DNA of 64,000 bases from CAVWUA01 sp963758025 (lineage in GTDB: Bacteria; Planctomycetota; Planctomycetia; Isosphaerales; Isosphaeraceae), in contig CAVWUA010000001.1 of NCBI GenBank assembly GCA_963758025.1, positions 310,001-374,000 of the forward strand. The letters run 5' to 3'. The notes beneath the pieces were generated by a model. The model was not told the origin of the DNA. It saw only the letters and a program-made list of their open reading frames with translations, and ran no database searches. The position numbers and the translations under genes were made by a program. Positions within the stretch are counted from its first letter, which is position 1; each line of letters begins with the position of its first letter. Shown here piece by piece: positions 30,587 through 42,608 of the stretch.

Positions 30587-32894
30587 TCAAGGGGCGAAGA
30601 CGTCTTCCGGCAACGCGCCGTCGGTCGAGGTCTCGGCCGGGGGGAGCCAGGACATCCAGGGGCCGGGCGGCAGGTGGAAGATGGCCCCCGAGTCGCCCGT
30701 GTCGGCCGTTGCCAGGCGGACATTCGGCGTCTCGGTCGGGCTACCGATGCGCACCATCCGGGTGCCCTGTCCGCCCGAGAGATGCACCTCGATCACCAGG
30801 GCGGGTTCATTCAGGCCCGACTCGGAGGGGAAACTCCCCACATACTGTTCGAACTTCGGGGTCGTCAGGTTCGCCAGGGCCTGAATCAGGGAGTTGAGCC
30901 GGGCTGAGCTGGACGCCTCGGCGTCGGTCCCCTCCTCGGGAATCCAGTCGGAGGCGACCTCGAAGGCCCTCGCCTCACGCGCGAAGGAGAGCGATCGGTC
31001 CGGGTAGCGGAGGACGATCCGCGTCACCTGGTTGATCGGAAAGCGGAAGATGCCGCGTGCGTGCAATTCGCCATTCAGGATCGCCTGGGCTTGCGGAGCG
31101 AGGGTGAAAACCGTCGGCTGACCGTCCACCTTCGCGTACCGCGAACCGGCAGAATCCGGCACCTCCGCCCCGACCCGCAACGTGCCAGGCTTGTCGGAGA
31201 GCGTGCCATCCGGCGACAACGTGGTCCAGGTGGCGGTCAGCCAGGGGGACTCCAGACCGTAACGCGCGCGGTCGTCCGTCTCCTGGGCGACGAGGTTCTC
31301 GGCGCGGAGGCGGGAAAGCAGCAGGTCGATCCGGGCGACATTCTGGGCATCGACGGACGCCCGCACCGGCTCGGTCATCGTCCAGTGCTCGTAGTCCCTC
31401 GGATTGGGACCGGCGGCGACGGTGACGGCCTTGCCCTCGTGCTCGACGTGAATCCGGCCGATGGAACCGAGCGTCAGGCCCATGATCGTGTGGTCTCGAT
31501 AGGCGAGCGGGCCGTCGGGGATCAGGTCCGCCACGGTATTCGGCAAGGCGAGGATCGCCGTATCCCCCTCGTTCCGCGCGTAGCGGACATTCCGCACCGG
31601 GTCGAACCGGCCGAGGCGGAACGTGAACGCGGGGGGCACGTCGGGACGCTCCGTGCGGCCTTCGGCGGTGCCGGTCCCTCGCCAGGCGCGGAGGACCATC
31701 ACCGGATCGGCCAGGCCCGAGGCACTCACGCGCGAGGCGGAGTACACGTCGAGCGCGCGGAGTTCGTCAAGCGTCTTGAACAGGTCCCGCAAGGCGCGGG
31801 GATCGGCCGATCCCGGCTCGGGAGCCAGCACGCGCCAGCCGTCCGGTCCGCGGCTCAGGCGGTGCGTGAGGCCGCCCGCCTCGATCTCCAGGAAATCGGA
31901 CTTCGCCAGGTCGAACGCCGTGACCTTCCGGCTTCTCAGGGCCAGGGGGTCCGTACCGATGTCCAGAAGCGCCTTGCCCTCGACCTTCACCACGTCGTTC
32001 TGATCGCCGCGCTTGGCGTAGAAGGTCCCCGGCGCGTCGGGAACCGCCGCGCCGAGCAGGATCGTCTCGACCTGGTTCGGGGCCGGTCCGGCCGTGACCT
32101 CGACGGTCAAGCTCGGCCTATCCAGCCCGTAGCGGGCGAGGTCCGTCACGTCGTCCGCGACGAATCCGCTCTCGCCGCCAGCGACCTGCAAGGCCGCCAG
32201 GTCCGCGAGGATGCCGTCGATCGCCTGCGCGTCGCCGGGGGCCTGGATCGGCTCGGTGATCCGCCAATCCTGTTCGATGTCGCTCGACCTGGAAGGTCTG
32301 ATCGGGTCGTTCCACCGAAACGCGCTGAACCTCGAAGGTCGGCAGGGTCAGCAACGCCCGCTCTCGCCAGTCGACGGGGGGGAGGTTGACGGCGTCCAGC
32401 AGGTTCGGGTCCACGACTTCGATGGCATCCTGGCCGGAGGGGCGGACGTAGCGGCTCTCGCGGACCGTCTCACCCAGTTCGAGCGTCGCCAAGGGGGCCT
32501 TGCCCTGCCCGTACAGCCGCACGGTCCGCTCGGGAGGCGCCAGACCGTAGGAGGAGGGCTCGCCGGGGACCGTGCCGGCGTCGGGGAGCGGGGCCAGGTT
32601 CTTCAGGTTCTGCACGAGCGCATCCACCCGCGAACGATCGGCCAGCACGTTCGACGGCTCGACCATCTGCCAGAGACCCCCCTCGCGGTGCTCGAAGGCG
32701 AGCGGTTCCGCGCCGCCGAGGATCTCGACGCGCTGAACCTCGCCCGGCGACACGTCGATCAACTCAGGCAAGACACGCCCGGACATCCGCCGCCGCTGCT
32801 CGCTCGTCGGGATGCGGGCATAGTCGGCCCACCAGAGCGCAAGCAGGCCGCCGAAGAACAGGATGAGGAGCACGATCAGGCTTCGGTTCTTCAT
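30587..32894 (-). CDS. DUF4340 protein of Gld-like ABC system, one frame break
   Basis: About 769 residues. One N-terminal membrane helix (LIVLLILFFGGLLALWWADY) anchors a long extracytoplasmic part made of repeated DUF4340-type units. Each repeat has a pattern like LARYGLDRPSLTVEV or RARYGLESPWLTATW followed by LGAAVPD or GAEVPDS and YAKVDGQ; I count at least three. The frame breaks near 32280 (QVERHRTG to DWRITEPIQAP). The start could be 32894 (MKNRSLIV) or seven codons upstream at 32915. DUF4340 genes typically follow GldG-type genes, as here, and the protein probably forms the outer part of the same transporter complex. No catalytic motif is seen. Confidence 0.82.
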
Positions 32895-32926
32895 CGTTGA
32901 TTCTGATCCAGCCATCAGATGGGGAT

Positions 32927-34769
32927 TCAAGCACGTCGGGCCAGGTACGTCGCGATGCCCAGGCCGATAATCGTGGCGAAGGCCATGACCGTCGGCAGCA
33001 GGACCAACCGGGCTCGCATTTCCGGGTCCACGGTCAGGCTCAGGGCGACGTGCCGCTTGGGGGCGATCCCTTGCAGGTCGGGCCGATCGCGGAGCCAGCT
33101 CACGACGTTGGCCAGCAGGTCGAGGTTCGTCGGCACGCGGCCCACGAAGTCGTTGTCGGCCATGTATGGACTGCTGAAGACGACCAGCCGAGGCGTGCCG
33201 GGCTGGCCGTCGCGTGCAGGCCCGGCGACCGCGATCGCCACGGCCAGCGGGCCGGGACGATCCTGCTTCGGGTCGAACGCGAGTTTGGCCGCCTTCGGTT
33301 CGGATTCCGCCCACGATTGCGGGCTGCTGCGAAAGAGCACGGTCGCCTGCGCCTGCGGGTTCGGCGCGACCTTCGGCGGCTCCGCCGGGTTCAACGCCCC
33401 GGAACCGATCACGGACAGGGGGGTGGCCGAGGGCATCGCCACCATCTGGTTCCGCAAGGGGTCGGTGATCGGGTGGATATCGTCGGCGGTGATCGGCGCG
33501 TAGAACAGGTCGGGCCGTCCGCGCATCGCGTAAACCGGATCGACGATCGGATCGGTGCCGACCTCGACGTTAAATGCCTTGAGCCACTCTTCCAGCCCGG
33601 TCGTCTTGCGGGCATCGAGCAGCAAGACCAGCCGGCCGCCGGTCGCCTCGTAGGTCTTCAGGCGGTCGGCTTCCCTGGGCTCAAAGGGGGTCTGAGGCGC
33701 CACGACGAAGACGACGGCGGTCTCCGGCGTGAGGTCGTCGCGGAGCAGATTTACCTCGCTGACCTCCGCGCCGACGGCTTCCAGACGCGACCGCAGGCGA
33801 CCCAGGCCGTTGGTGTTCCACTCCATCTCGTCGATCGACGGCTCGCCATGGCCGGTCGTGAAGACGATCCGCGGCTTCTTCCCCTCGCGCAGGCGGATCA
33901 GGGCGGAGGTCAGCGCGTCCTCGCCGTGGAAGGAGGACTCGAACCGCGACGGATCGGTGATGACCGACGCATTGGCCTGGACGTCGAACAGCTCGCTGTT
34001 GCGCACGACGACGTTCTCGGCCGTCTCCCCCTGGCCGTAGGTGATCAGGACGCCCCCCCCTTGGGCCACGGCGACCCCGACATCCGGCACGCGCCGAACC
34101 AGGTCCTCGAACTGGACCCGGTCGGCGTAGGGATTGAGCAGCTCAAAGTCGATCAGGTTCGGCCGTGCGGCCTTGTACAGTTCCAGCAGTTGCATGACGC
34201 GATCGATCTGACGAACGCCGCGCTCGGAGCGGCCGTAGAAGACCGTGAAATGGACGGGCTTCTCCAGGGTCGCCAGTTGCTTGACCGAGAGCGATTCCAG
34301 CGTGAAGGCGCGTTCCCGCGTGAAATCGAGCGGCCGTTCGCCGTACTTGAACGCCAGGACGTTGGCGACGATCAGGACGCCGGCGAAGAGCGAGCCGGTC
34401 AGGGCGGCGTCGGTGAACTGCACGACGCGCCGGAGGCTTGGACTGGCGTGCCGGTAGCGGCGGTTGGACCGCACGAGGAGAATCTCGCCGACGATCCCCA
34501 CGACGAACAGCGGCAAGGACCCGAGGATGCCGACGCGGATGGCCACGAAGGCCGCCGGTGACGACGAGCAGCAGTCCGAGCACGGCCCCCGCGATGACCC
34601 GGTCGCGATACCCCGGCCCCGGCGCGCCCGGTTCGGCCCCCTCCTCGGGCAACGCCTGGCCGAGCGGAGCGCCCCGGAGCGCCCAGTAAAGCGCCAGGAA
34701 GGCCGCCAGGGCCAGGCCGATGAACCAGACGGCGGGACTGGACAGGAAGTTCACCACACGTTCCGACAT
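32927..34769 (-). CDS. GldG-family ABC transporter auxiliary protein, one frame break
   Basis: About 614 residues. There are two helices near the N-terminus (VWFIGLALAAFLALYWAL and VIAGAVLGLLLVV), two more around residue 85-140, then a large extracytoplasmic domain. That domain contains PVHFTVFYGRSERGVRQIDRV and VFTTGHGEPSIDEMEW, typical of GldG (ABC_transp_aux), and there is a final helix (LVLLPTVMAFATIIGLGIAT). The frame breaks at 34554-34558. The ATG at 34769 begins MSERVVNFLSS five bases after the permease stop. It works with the ATPase and permease encoded upstream; in Bacteroidetes the homologous set supports gliding, but here the substrate is unknown. Confidence 0.85.
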
Positions 34770-34774
34770 GCCTA

Positions 34775-35539
34775 TCAGTTCCCCTGTCGCAGTTGCAGGA
34801 CCTTGACGGTCAGAAACAGCATGAACGCCGTCACCGAGAGATGCAGGCCGAGAAATCGCAGGTCGAGCTGGCCGTTGCCGAAGGCGTGAACCTGGTAGAG
34901 CAAGGCGACGAACCGCACCGCCTCGGCCCAGGGCTCTCGGCGCTCCATGGCGTAGCTGTAAGCGAGCATCGTCAGGAGCACGATCAGGAACAGCACGACG
35001 AAGGTTCCGATCGCCGCGATGATCTGATTCTTGGTCAACGCGCTGAAGAACAGGCCGATCGAGACGAACATCATGCCGATGGTCGTCAGGCCGATCAGCA
35101 GGGCCGCCAGCGGGCCGAGGTCGAAAGGGAACTCGCCGAAGTGCCGCAGGAACGGCAGATAGAGCAAGAACGGCAAGAGCAGGATCCCGTACATGACGAC
35201 GCCGGCGAGCCACTTCGCGACGACGACCTCGGTCTCGGTCACGGGGGCGGTCAAGAGGGTCTCGATCGTGCCCGACCGCCGCTCCTCGGCGAGCAGCCGC
35301 ATCGTCAAGGCGGGCACGGCGACGAGCATCGCGATCCAGAACGGCGTGCTCCCCGAGATGTACGTGTTCATCGGGTCGCGCAGGCCGGAGAACTCGATCT
35401 GCGGACGGCCGAGCAGGTCGACCAACTGCCAGAAGTTCAGCCAGGCGATGACCTGGAACGCGAGCAGGATCAGGTAGGCCATCGGACCGAGGAAATACGA
35501 TCCGAGTTCGCGGCGCATCAGGGACGGGACGTGTCGCAT
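34775..35539 (-). CDS. ABC transporter permease (GldF/ABC-2 type)
   Basis: An intact protein of 254 residues with six membrane helices. It has the ABC-2 features: LMRRELGSYFLGPMAYLIL at the N-terminus, a long extracytoplasmic loop, AEERRSGTIETLLTAPVTET between helices 2 and 3, and VSIGLFFSALTKNQIIAAI. The ATG at 35539 follows the ATPase stop by two bases. An apparent ATPase-permease fusion on the raw sequence is an artefact of the frame break in the ATPase gene. It forms the membrane channel of the Gld-like exporter. Confidence 0.88.
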   Translation of the reverse strand: MRHVPSLMRRELGSYFLGPMAYLILLAFQVIAWLNFWQLVDLLGRPQIEFSGLRDPMNTYISGSTPFWIAMLVAVPALTMRLLAEERRSGTIETLLTAPVTETEVVVAKWLAGVVMYGILLLPFLLYLPFLRHFGEFPFDLGPLAALLIGLTTIGMMFVSIGLFFSALTKNQIIAAIGTFVVLFLIVLLTMLAYSYAMERREPWAEAVRFVALLYQVHAFGNGQLDLRFLGLHLSVTAFMLFLTVKVLQLRQGN

Positions 35540-35541
35540 CG

Positions 35542-36514
35542 TCAGGCGGCCTCGGTCTTCTCGGGTTCGGCGGGTTCGGTCGGAGCCTGGGACGCGTCCT
35601 TCACGGCCTGGACGAAACGATCCTCCAGCGACGACCGCCGCCACTGAAGCTGCCGCAGCCCCCAACCGTTCTGGATCACGCGGCGGGCCAGAACCTCGCG
35701 CGGGTCCTGCCCCGTCGCGGACAATGACCTCGAAGGTCGTCGCATCCCCTTCGGTCCGCCGGGAGACAACCCGCGCGACCCCGTCGGTTGTCTCCAGGGC
35801 GCGGCGGATCGTGTCCACCGGCCCGCCGACAACCTCCAGGACGATGGCGACCTCCGACCGCACGTGATCGAGCTTGTCGTCCAGGGCAATCCGCCCGCTG
35901 ACGATCATGAGCACCCGGCCGCAGACCGCCTCGACCTCCTGCATGATGTGGGTCGAGAGCAGGATCGTGTGCCGCTGGCCCAGCTCGCGGATCAGGGCAC
36001 GGACCTCGCGGATCTGGATCGGGTCGAGCCCGACGGTCGGCTCGTCGAGGATCAGGATGTCCGGGTCGTGGACCAGGGCCTCGGCCAGCCCGACGCGCTG
36101 GCGGTAACCCTTGGAGAGCTGGCCGATGATCCGCGTCTCGACCTCGCGCAGCCGGCACGCCCCCAGCACGCCGTCGATCGCCACCCGTCGCTTCGAGAGC
36201 GGCACGTCCTTCAGCCTGGCGCGGAAGGCGAGATATTCGCGGACCCGCATCTCGGGATACAGCGGCACGTTCTCGGGCAGGTAGCCGACATTCGACCGGA
36301 CCTCCAGCGGCTCGTCCAGCACGTCATGTCCGGCCAGACGGGCCCGGCCGCTGGTCGGCGGCAGGAAGGTCGTCAGGATCCGCATCGTCGTCGTCTTGCC
36401 CGCCCCGTTCGGGCCGAGGAAGCCGACGATCTCCCCCCGGCCGACCGAGAACGTGAGCCGGTCCACCGCGCGGAACGCGCCGTAGCGTTTGGTCAGTTGC
36501 TCGACATCAATCAT
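35542..36514 (-). CDS. ABC transporter ATP-binding protein (GldA-like), one frame break
   Basis: About 324 residues. The cassette has Walker A GPNGAGKTT near residue 37, signature LSKGYRQRVGLAEAL (LSKGY in place of LSGGQ, as in GldA/CcmA-type exporters), Walker B ILILDEPTVGLDP and the switch His in LLSTHIM. A C-terminal regulatory part follows. Near 35710 the frame breaks; the true end continues REVLARRVIQNGWGLRQLQW and stops at 35542. Without correction the reading runs into the permease gene. The ATG at 36514 starts MIDVEQLTKRYGAFRA. First gene of the four-gene exporter operon. Confidence 0.9.
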
Positions 36515-36617
36515 GTTTGGATCTGGAACGGTAACGAACGGGTGGTCCACCGAGAGGACGGCGCGGCTCACGTCCGCGTGACCCATTATTCGCGACGGAG
36601 CCGTTTGGCTCAAGTCG

Positions 36618-37531
36618 TCACCGCGCCGGCTCTTTCCGCAAGGCACGTCGCAGGCTGCGGATCTGGTCCTGGGCGATCAGGCCGAGCTTCGACCGGAGGA
36701 TCGGCGCACCGTCGAACCAGGGGCGCGGCTCGGCGAAGGCGAAGTGGGCCTCGACCAGGAGCGCCCCCGGCTTCAGCTTCAGCCGGCTGATCTTCGCGTA
36801 ACCGCCGCCGCCGTCATACGGGTACGTCTGGCTTAGACGCTCCTCGCCGCGAATCCGTTCCAGCGCCGCCCAGCGATTGGGATACTTCGGGTCGTCCTCG
36901 AAGCCGGGCACGGTGCGCGAGGCGACGACGATCGACTCGGCCGACCGGGTGACGACGATGCGGTCGGTGGCTTCCAGATGGATGCGGTCGAGCAGGCGGC
37001 CCGTCAGGTGGGTGTACCACTCGGCGGGCAGTGGTCTTGCCGGGATCGCTGTTCAAGGGAGTGATCTTGCGTTCCCGGAGGGCCTCGACGGGGATCAGCG
37101 AACTGTCGAACCGCATATTGCCCACCTCGACGGCCTCCCCCTGGTCGGCCTGTCGCGCGGCCTCGGCCGGTTTGATGGCGTCGAAGTCGGCATAGACGAC
37201 GAACCAGAGGTCCGCGATGCGGACGATGACGTCGTCTTCTCCCTCGCGGCCAACGTCGCGGATCTTGAGGATGAAGGGGGCCGTCACCGAGTCGCGCAGC
37301 AGGTCCTCCAGCCGCCCCGCCGAGCCGATCTCCTCGATCAGATCGCCCCGTTGCGCGTCGGTCGGACTGGCCGTCGCGCAGGACCGGCAGGGGGAATTGC
37401 TCGTGGAATGCGCCAAGGGTCATGCGTCCATCGAGCAGTTCCCGGTAAACGGGGTTCGCCTCGTGCGCCGATTCCACGGCGTGCTGCTGAGCGGGCACCA
37501 GGGCACAGAGCCAGAGAGTCAGGGGGATCAC
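36618..37531 (-). CDS. Unknown secreted protein, two frame breaks
   Basis: About 304 residues once rejoined. A GTG at 37531 begins VIPLTLWLCALVPAQQHAVE, a signal peptide. The rest has no recognised motif: TAPFILKIRDVGREGEDDVIV, LWFVVYADFDAIKPA and, near the end, AHFAFAEPRPWFDGAPILRS. Frame breaks lie near 37370 and 37030, judged from sensible sequence continuing in the next frame with unchanged codon bias. It lies 103 bases upstream of the ABC ATPase on the same strand and is divergent from the S49 peptidase gene. Probably periplasmic or surface-exposed. The function is unknown. Confidence 0.6.
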
Positions 37532-37637
37532 GTGGGCGGTCCTCGTCCAAGTTTTCCGGTTGTGTGGCCGATAGTGAGTGTAACGCGCTTCGGGGAGGAG
37601 TGCGCCGTCGTTTCGTTTCGCCTGGGAGGGGCCTTCC

Positions 37638-38733
37638 ATGCCCAGAACGACCCGATTGCTCGGGCCGCGTCGGCTGGCGTTGGCCCTGGTTCCGGCGTTG
37701 CTGTTGATGTTGACCGGCTGTCACACGCTGCCGCTTACCGTCGATGGAGCGCTCCGCACCCAGACCGACGCCAACGTCAACGGCTCATTCCGAGGGACGA
37801 TGGACGTTCGCTTGCCCACCGCGACCGATCCCGGGCCGATGGTGCCGGTGGTCGTCCGTCCAGGGGCGGGGGCGCGGGTCGCGCTGATCGACGTGGACGG
37901 CCTGATCCTGAACCAGAACCTGACGGGGCTGTACTCCGTCGGCGAGAACCCGGTGTCCGCCTTCCGCGAGAAGCTGGAGGCCGCCGCGCTCGACCCTCTG
38001 GTGCGGGCCGTCGTCGTGCGGATCAACAGCCCAGGGGGCGGCGTGACGGCCAGCGACATCCTGGCCGAGGAACTGCGGCGGTTCCGCGCCGGACGGGCAA
38101 GCCGACGGTCGCCTGCCTGATGGACCTGGCGACCGGAGGGGCCTACTACCTGGCCGTCGGCTGCGACCGCGTGATCGCCCATCCGACGAGCGTCACGGGG
38201 GGCGTCGGGGCGATCGTCAACCACTTCAACCTGGGGGACGCGATGGCCACGCTGAACGTCGTGGCCGACCCGATCAAGTCGGGCGAACTGGTGGACATGG
38301 GCACGGTGCTCGAACGGCTCGATCCCGAGGCTCGCGCCTCTTGCAGGAGATGGTGGACAGCTTCCACGCCCGCTTCACGGCGCGGGTTGCCCAGTATCGG
38401 AAAGGGATCACCGATGCCGACCGCGCCGCGATCGCCGACGGTCGGGTCGTCCCGGCGCCGAAGGCCCTCAAACTGCACCTCGTCGATGCGCTCGGATACG
38501 TCGAGGACGCCATCAACGAGGCCGAGCGGCTGGCGGGAACCCAGGGCGCGGAGGTCGTACTGTTCCAGCGGGCCGGTCAATCGACCCATTCGATCTACGC
38601 GATCACGCCGAACGTGCCGTTGCAGGGGGAGATCGTCCCCTTTAGTTATCCGGGGCTTGATCGCAGCAAGCTGCCGACATTCCTCTATCTCTGGCAGCCC
38701 GATCCGACCATCACGAAGCTCGGCGGGCGTTGA
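37638..38733 (+). CDS. S49 family (SppA-like) lipoprotein lacking the usual serine, two frame breaks
   Basis: About 365 residues. A lipoprotein signal peptide ends LLLMLTGC (Cys28). The S49/ClpP-like fold begins VALIDVDGLI, with LVRAVVVRINSPGGGVTASDI, then MDLATGGAYYLAVGCDRVIA. The strand normally carrying the nucleophile (ASGGYY) reads ATGGAYY, so no serine is present; a Thr sits beside the position. The probable base Lys is kept in IKSGELVDMG, 48 residues on. Frame breaks lie near 38095 and 38338, outside the active-site segment. It may be a Thr-dependent or inactive signal-peptide-peptidase relative. It converges on the DMT permease. Confidence 0.78.
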
Positions 38734-38746
38734 GCCGATCGGCTCA
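38731..38746. repeat. Perfect 16-bp palindrome spanning two stop codons
   Basis: TGAGCCGATCGGCTCA is its own reverse complement. Its first three bases are the stop of the S49 gene and its last three, read on the minus strand, are the stop of the DMT permease gene. It could serve as a compact bidirectional terminator stem or be chance; no T-run follows. Confidence 0.5.
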
Positions 38747-39679
38747 GGGGGCGTCCTCACCCGGCAGCGCCAGCGGAGGCCCTTCGCCGTGCGCAACGCG
38801 CTCGGAGGCGACCAGATAGATGCCGTAGCCGACGAGCGATCCCCCCAGCAAGAGCGGCCAGGTCAGCGGCTCCCCCCGGGTCAGTGCGCCCAGGCCGACG
38901 CCGAAGAGGGGGGTCAGGAAGGCCAGGGTCGCCAGCCGTCCCGCCGGATAGCGGCGGAGGAGGAACATCCAGGTCGTGAAGCAGACGCCCGAGACCATCA
39001 AGCCCTGGTAGATCACGCCCCAGATCGCCCGCTCGCTGAACCGGTACGAGCCGAAGCCCTCCGCCGCGCCGCTGATGACCAGAAAGAGCGGCAGGGCCAG
39101 CAATGTCTGGAGGAGCAAGAGGGTCGCCGGGGGAATCAGCGGGAAGGTCTTCTTCTGGGCGATCGTCTGCACGCCGAAGATCACGCCGGAGAGGAGCACG
39201 ATCAGGTCGCCGACGAGGCTGCCGCCCCCCTGGAGCTTCTCCCCCAGGAGCACGATCACTCCGAGGGCCGCCGATCCCAGCCCGAGCCAGCCCCGCAGGC
39301 CCATCCACTCGCCGAGGAATATCCAGGCCAGCGGCGCGACGATCAGGGGGTGGATGTTGATGAAGACGCTCGACCGCCCGGCCTGGCTGTGGCTGGTGCC
39401 CCAGTTGAACAGGCCGATCTGGCCGACGGTCAGGAGGGCATGCACGGCCACCAGCCCCCAGAGCCCCCAGGGAACCTTGATCGGCTGCCCTGTCCCCCGG
39501 CACACCAGGGCGATGACCGGCAGGCCGATCAGGAACCGCAAGGCCGCGCAGCCGAAGGCCGGCAGGTCGGGAACCGAGTACTTCACCGCCACGGCGTTGC
39601 CGCCCCACAAGGCGCAGCAAACGACAACGCCCAGCACGCCTCCAGGGTCCAGTGGGCGTTGCGTCTCAAATTCGGGCAT
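38744..39679 (-). CDS. EamA/DMT superfamily transporter
   Basis: An intact 311-residue protein with ten membrane helices as two five-helix EamA repeats. The first repeat begins VVVCCALWGGNAVAVKYSVP, the second GDLIVLLSGVIFGVQTIAQK. Typical DMT loops are FNWGTSHSQAGRSSVFINIH and FTTWMFLLRRYPAGRLATLA. These are drug/metabolite exporters; the substrate cannot be inferred. It converges with the S49 gene and its stop is within a palindrome. Confidence 0.88.
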   Translation of the reverse strand: MPEFETQRPLDPGGVLGVVVCCALWGGNAVAVKYSVPDLPAFGCAALRFLIGLPVIALVCRGTGQPIKVPWGLWGLVAVHALLTVGQIGLFNWGTSHSQAGRSSVFINIHPLIVAPLAWIFLGEWMGLRGWLGLGSAALGVIVLLGEKLQGGGSLVGDLIVLLSGVIFGVQTIAQKKTFPLIPPATLLLLQTLLALPLFLVISGAAEGFGSYRFSERAIWGVIYQGLMVSGVCFTTWMFLLRRYPAGRLATLAFLTPLFGVGLGALTRGEPLTWPLLLGGSLVGYGIYLVASERVAHGEGPPLALPGEDAP

Positions 39680-39786
39680 GGAACGGCAGGGATCTCGAAA
39701 AGAAGGCAGGTGGATCGTTGAGGAACCGCGAGTCCGGATTGTCGCGATCGGTCCCCTGCCCTGTCAAGCCAGGCGAGTGCGCGACG

Positions 39787-40509
39787 CTACTTGTCCCCCT
39801 TCGACGCCTTCCGCTCGGCCGCCTCGGCAAGAATCGCCTCCGGCTCTTCCTCGAAAAGATCCTTGCAGCCGGAGCAGCAGACGTAATAGGTCTTGCCCCC
39901 GTACGTGACCGGGATCGTGCCGCGCCCTTCGGTGACGATACAGACGGGGTAGGAGTCGCCCACCGCGAAGGGGACGCCCTGCCGGGTGTAGCCGACCTCC
40001 GCGAGCTGATGGTACCGCTCCGATCGGGGTCCTGCGCGTCGAGCCGCATCAGAAATCGAGTGTCGTGCAGGGGGATCAACGTGATGCGTCGCGGACCGTC
40101 GCCGGGGGTGCCGTCGGCCAGAAGTTCCAGTTGGTTGCGCTCTCCGAGCTTTCCCCGAAACGTGCGGCGGGAGTCATCGGCGAGGGTGGCCACGAGTGTG
40201 AACGTTCCCGGGCTTTCGCCGGGGATAAGGCGGGCGGATTGGAGATACTTGCCCTTCTCGATCGTCAAAACCAGCGCCGCGGCGTCGGGAGAGAGGTCCC
40301 AGACCCACTGGCCCGACTCGCGCCACGCCCCTTTCGTGCTGTAGCGCTGGGGCTGGCCGGTCCCCTTCCACGAGCCGACCAGCGTGCCGTAAGGCTTCAG
40401 GGCCTCCTGATCGGCGATGTCGTCCCGCCGGAGCGGGGCCGTCAGCGATCCCGGTCGTGGTCAGGATCAGGGGCATCAAGGCCGCCAGCAGGGGAAGGGT
40501 CGGTCGCAT
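39787..40509 (-). CDS. Secreted protein with YHS/TRASH-type metal site, two frame breaks
   Basis: About 240 residues. The signal peptide is MRPTLPLLAALMPLILTTTG. The middle is a beta-rich domain (LVGSWKGTGQPQRYSTKGAW, FTLVATLADDSRRTFRGKL). The last 50 residues carry GGKTYYVCCSGCKDLFEEEP, the C-x2-C pattern with aromatic and acidic residues seen in YHS and TRASH metal-binding domains. Frame breaks lie near 40447 and 40026, where homologous-looking sequence passes to another frame. It probably senses or carries a heavy metal such as copper in the periplasm, by analogy. It overlaps the end of the zinc-ribbon gene by 34 bases. Confidence 0.65.
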
Positions 40510-40990
40510 GGGTCGGTCGTCCCGGTGGAGGTGAGCGGGTCGGAGGGGCTGGCCGGTTCGGGGGTCGTCGCATCGCGGGCTTGCTCGCGTTGTCGCTTGT
40601 TCTGGAGCAGCGTGCCGTGCATCCCGGATGGCGCGTCGTCATCAACGACAGGCCCACCCTGCCAGGGGTCGGTTCCGCTTGGCTTTTGAAAGAAGTAGGC
40701 GTCTTCCGCGCCGGAGGCGTCCTGCCAGAGGCCCAGCATTTCCCGTTTCCAGCGTGCGCCGCAGGACCGGCAGCGGACGTAACGCACACCGAACGGAGCG
40801 CGCGGCGCCCGCTCCATCGCCGAGGAACCGCACGCCGGGCACGTCAGGCTGGTGACGCTGTCGAGCAGGAACTGGATCAACAGCAGTCCGAAGACGACAC
40901 CGGTTCCGACCCGTATCCAGCCGGTATGGGCAGGACGAGGAAGACGAGGGCCGTCACCCCGATGGCGATGATGATCCGGCCCAGCCTCAC
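40476..40990 (-). CDS. Zinc-ribbon membrane protein, one frame break
   Basis: About 171 residues. A GTG at 40990 begins RLGRIIIAIGVTALVFLVLP, a first helix. After a frame break near 40925 a second helix follows (GTGVVFGLLLIQFLLDSV). Then comes a zinc ribbon, TCPACGSSAMERAP followed by VRYVRCRSCGARWKREM, giving two C-x2-C knuckles. The C-terminal 80 residues are polar. The start is tentative, because an ATG reading MRHSWTARE lies in another frame just upstream. Its role is unknown. It lies in the two-component gene run and just before the metal-binding secreted protein. Confidence 0.55.
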
Positions 40991-41100
40991 GCGCGGTCCA
41001 GGAATGCCTCATGTCCGACTGCCTCCGCCCTTCTCGCACCTCGGCTCCCGTTCATAATCGCCCGAGGCGGCCGGGGATGCAAGCCGACGCGCGGAGGCGG

Positions 41101-42502
<1,402 letters not shown>

Positions 42503-42608
42503 GACTCAAAAACTCCTTCCATGAAACCCGTCATGCCCTGGCCACCTTCACCGAGATACCCAACGCCGGGAGGGACCCGGTCTCCGCCCGATCCCCCCGG
42601 CAGGCAGC

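Noticed and set aside
37217..39721. An 834-codon plus-strand frame across several genes
   Set aside because: Only the middle part matches the S49 protein, because of frame breaks; the rest is antisense to the DMT and secreted-protein genes.
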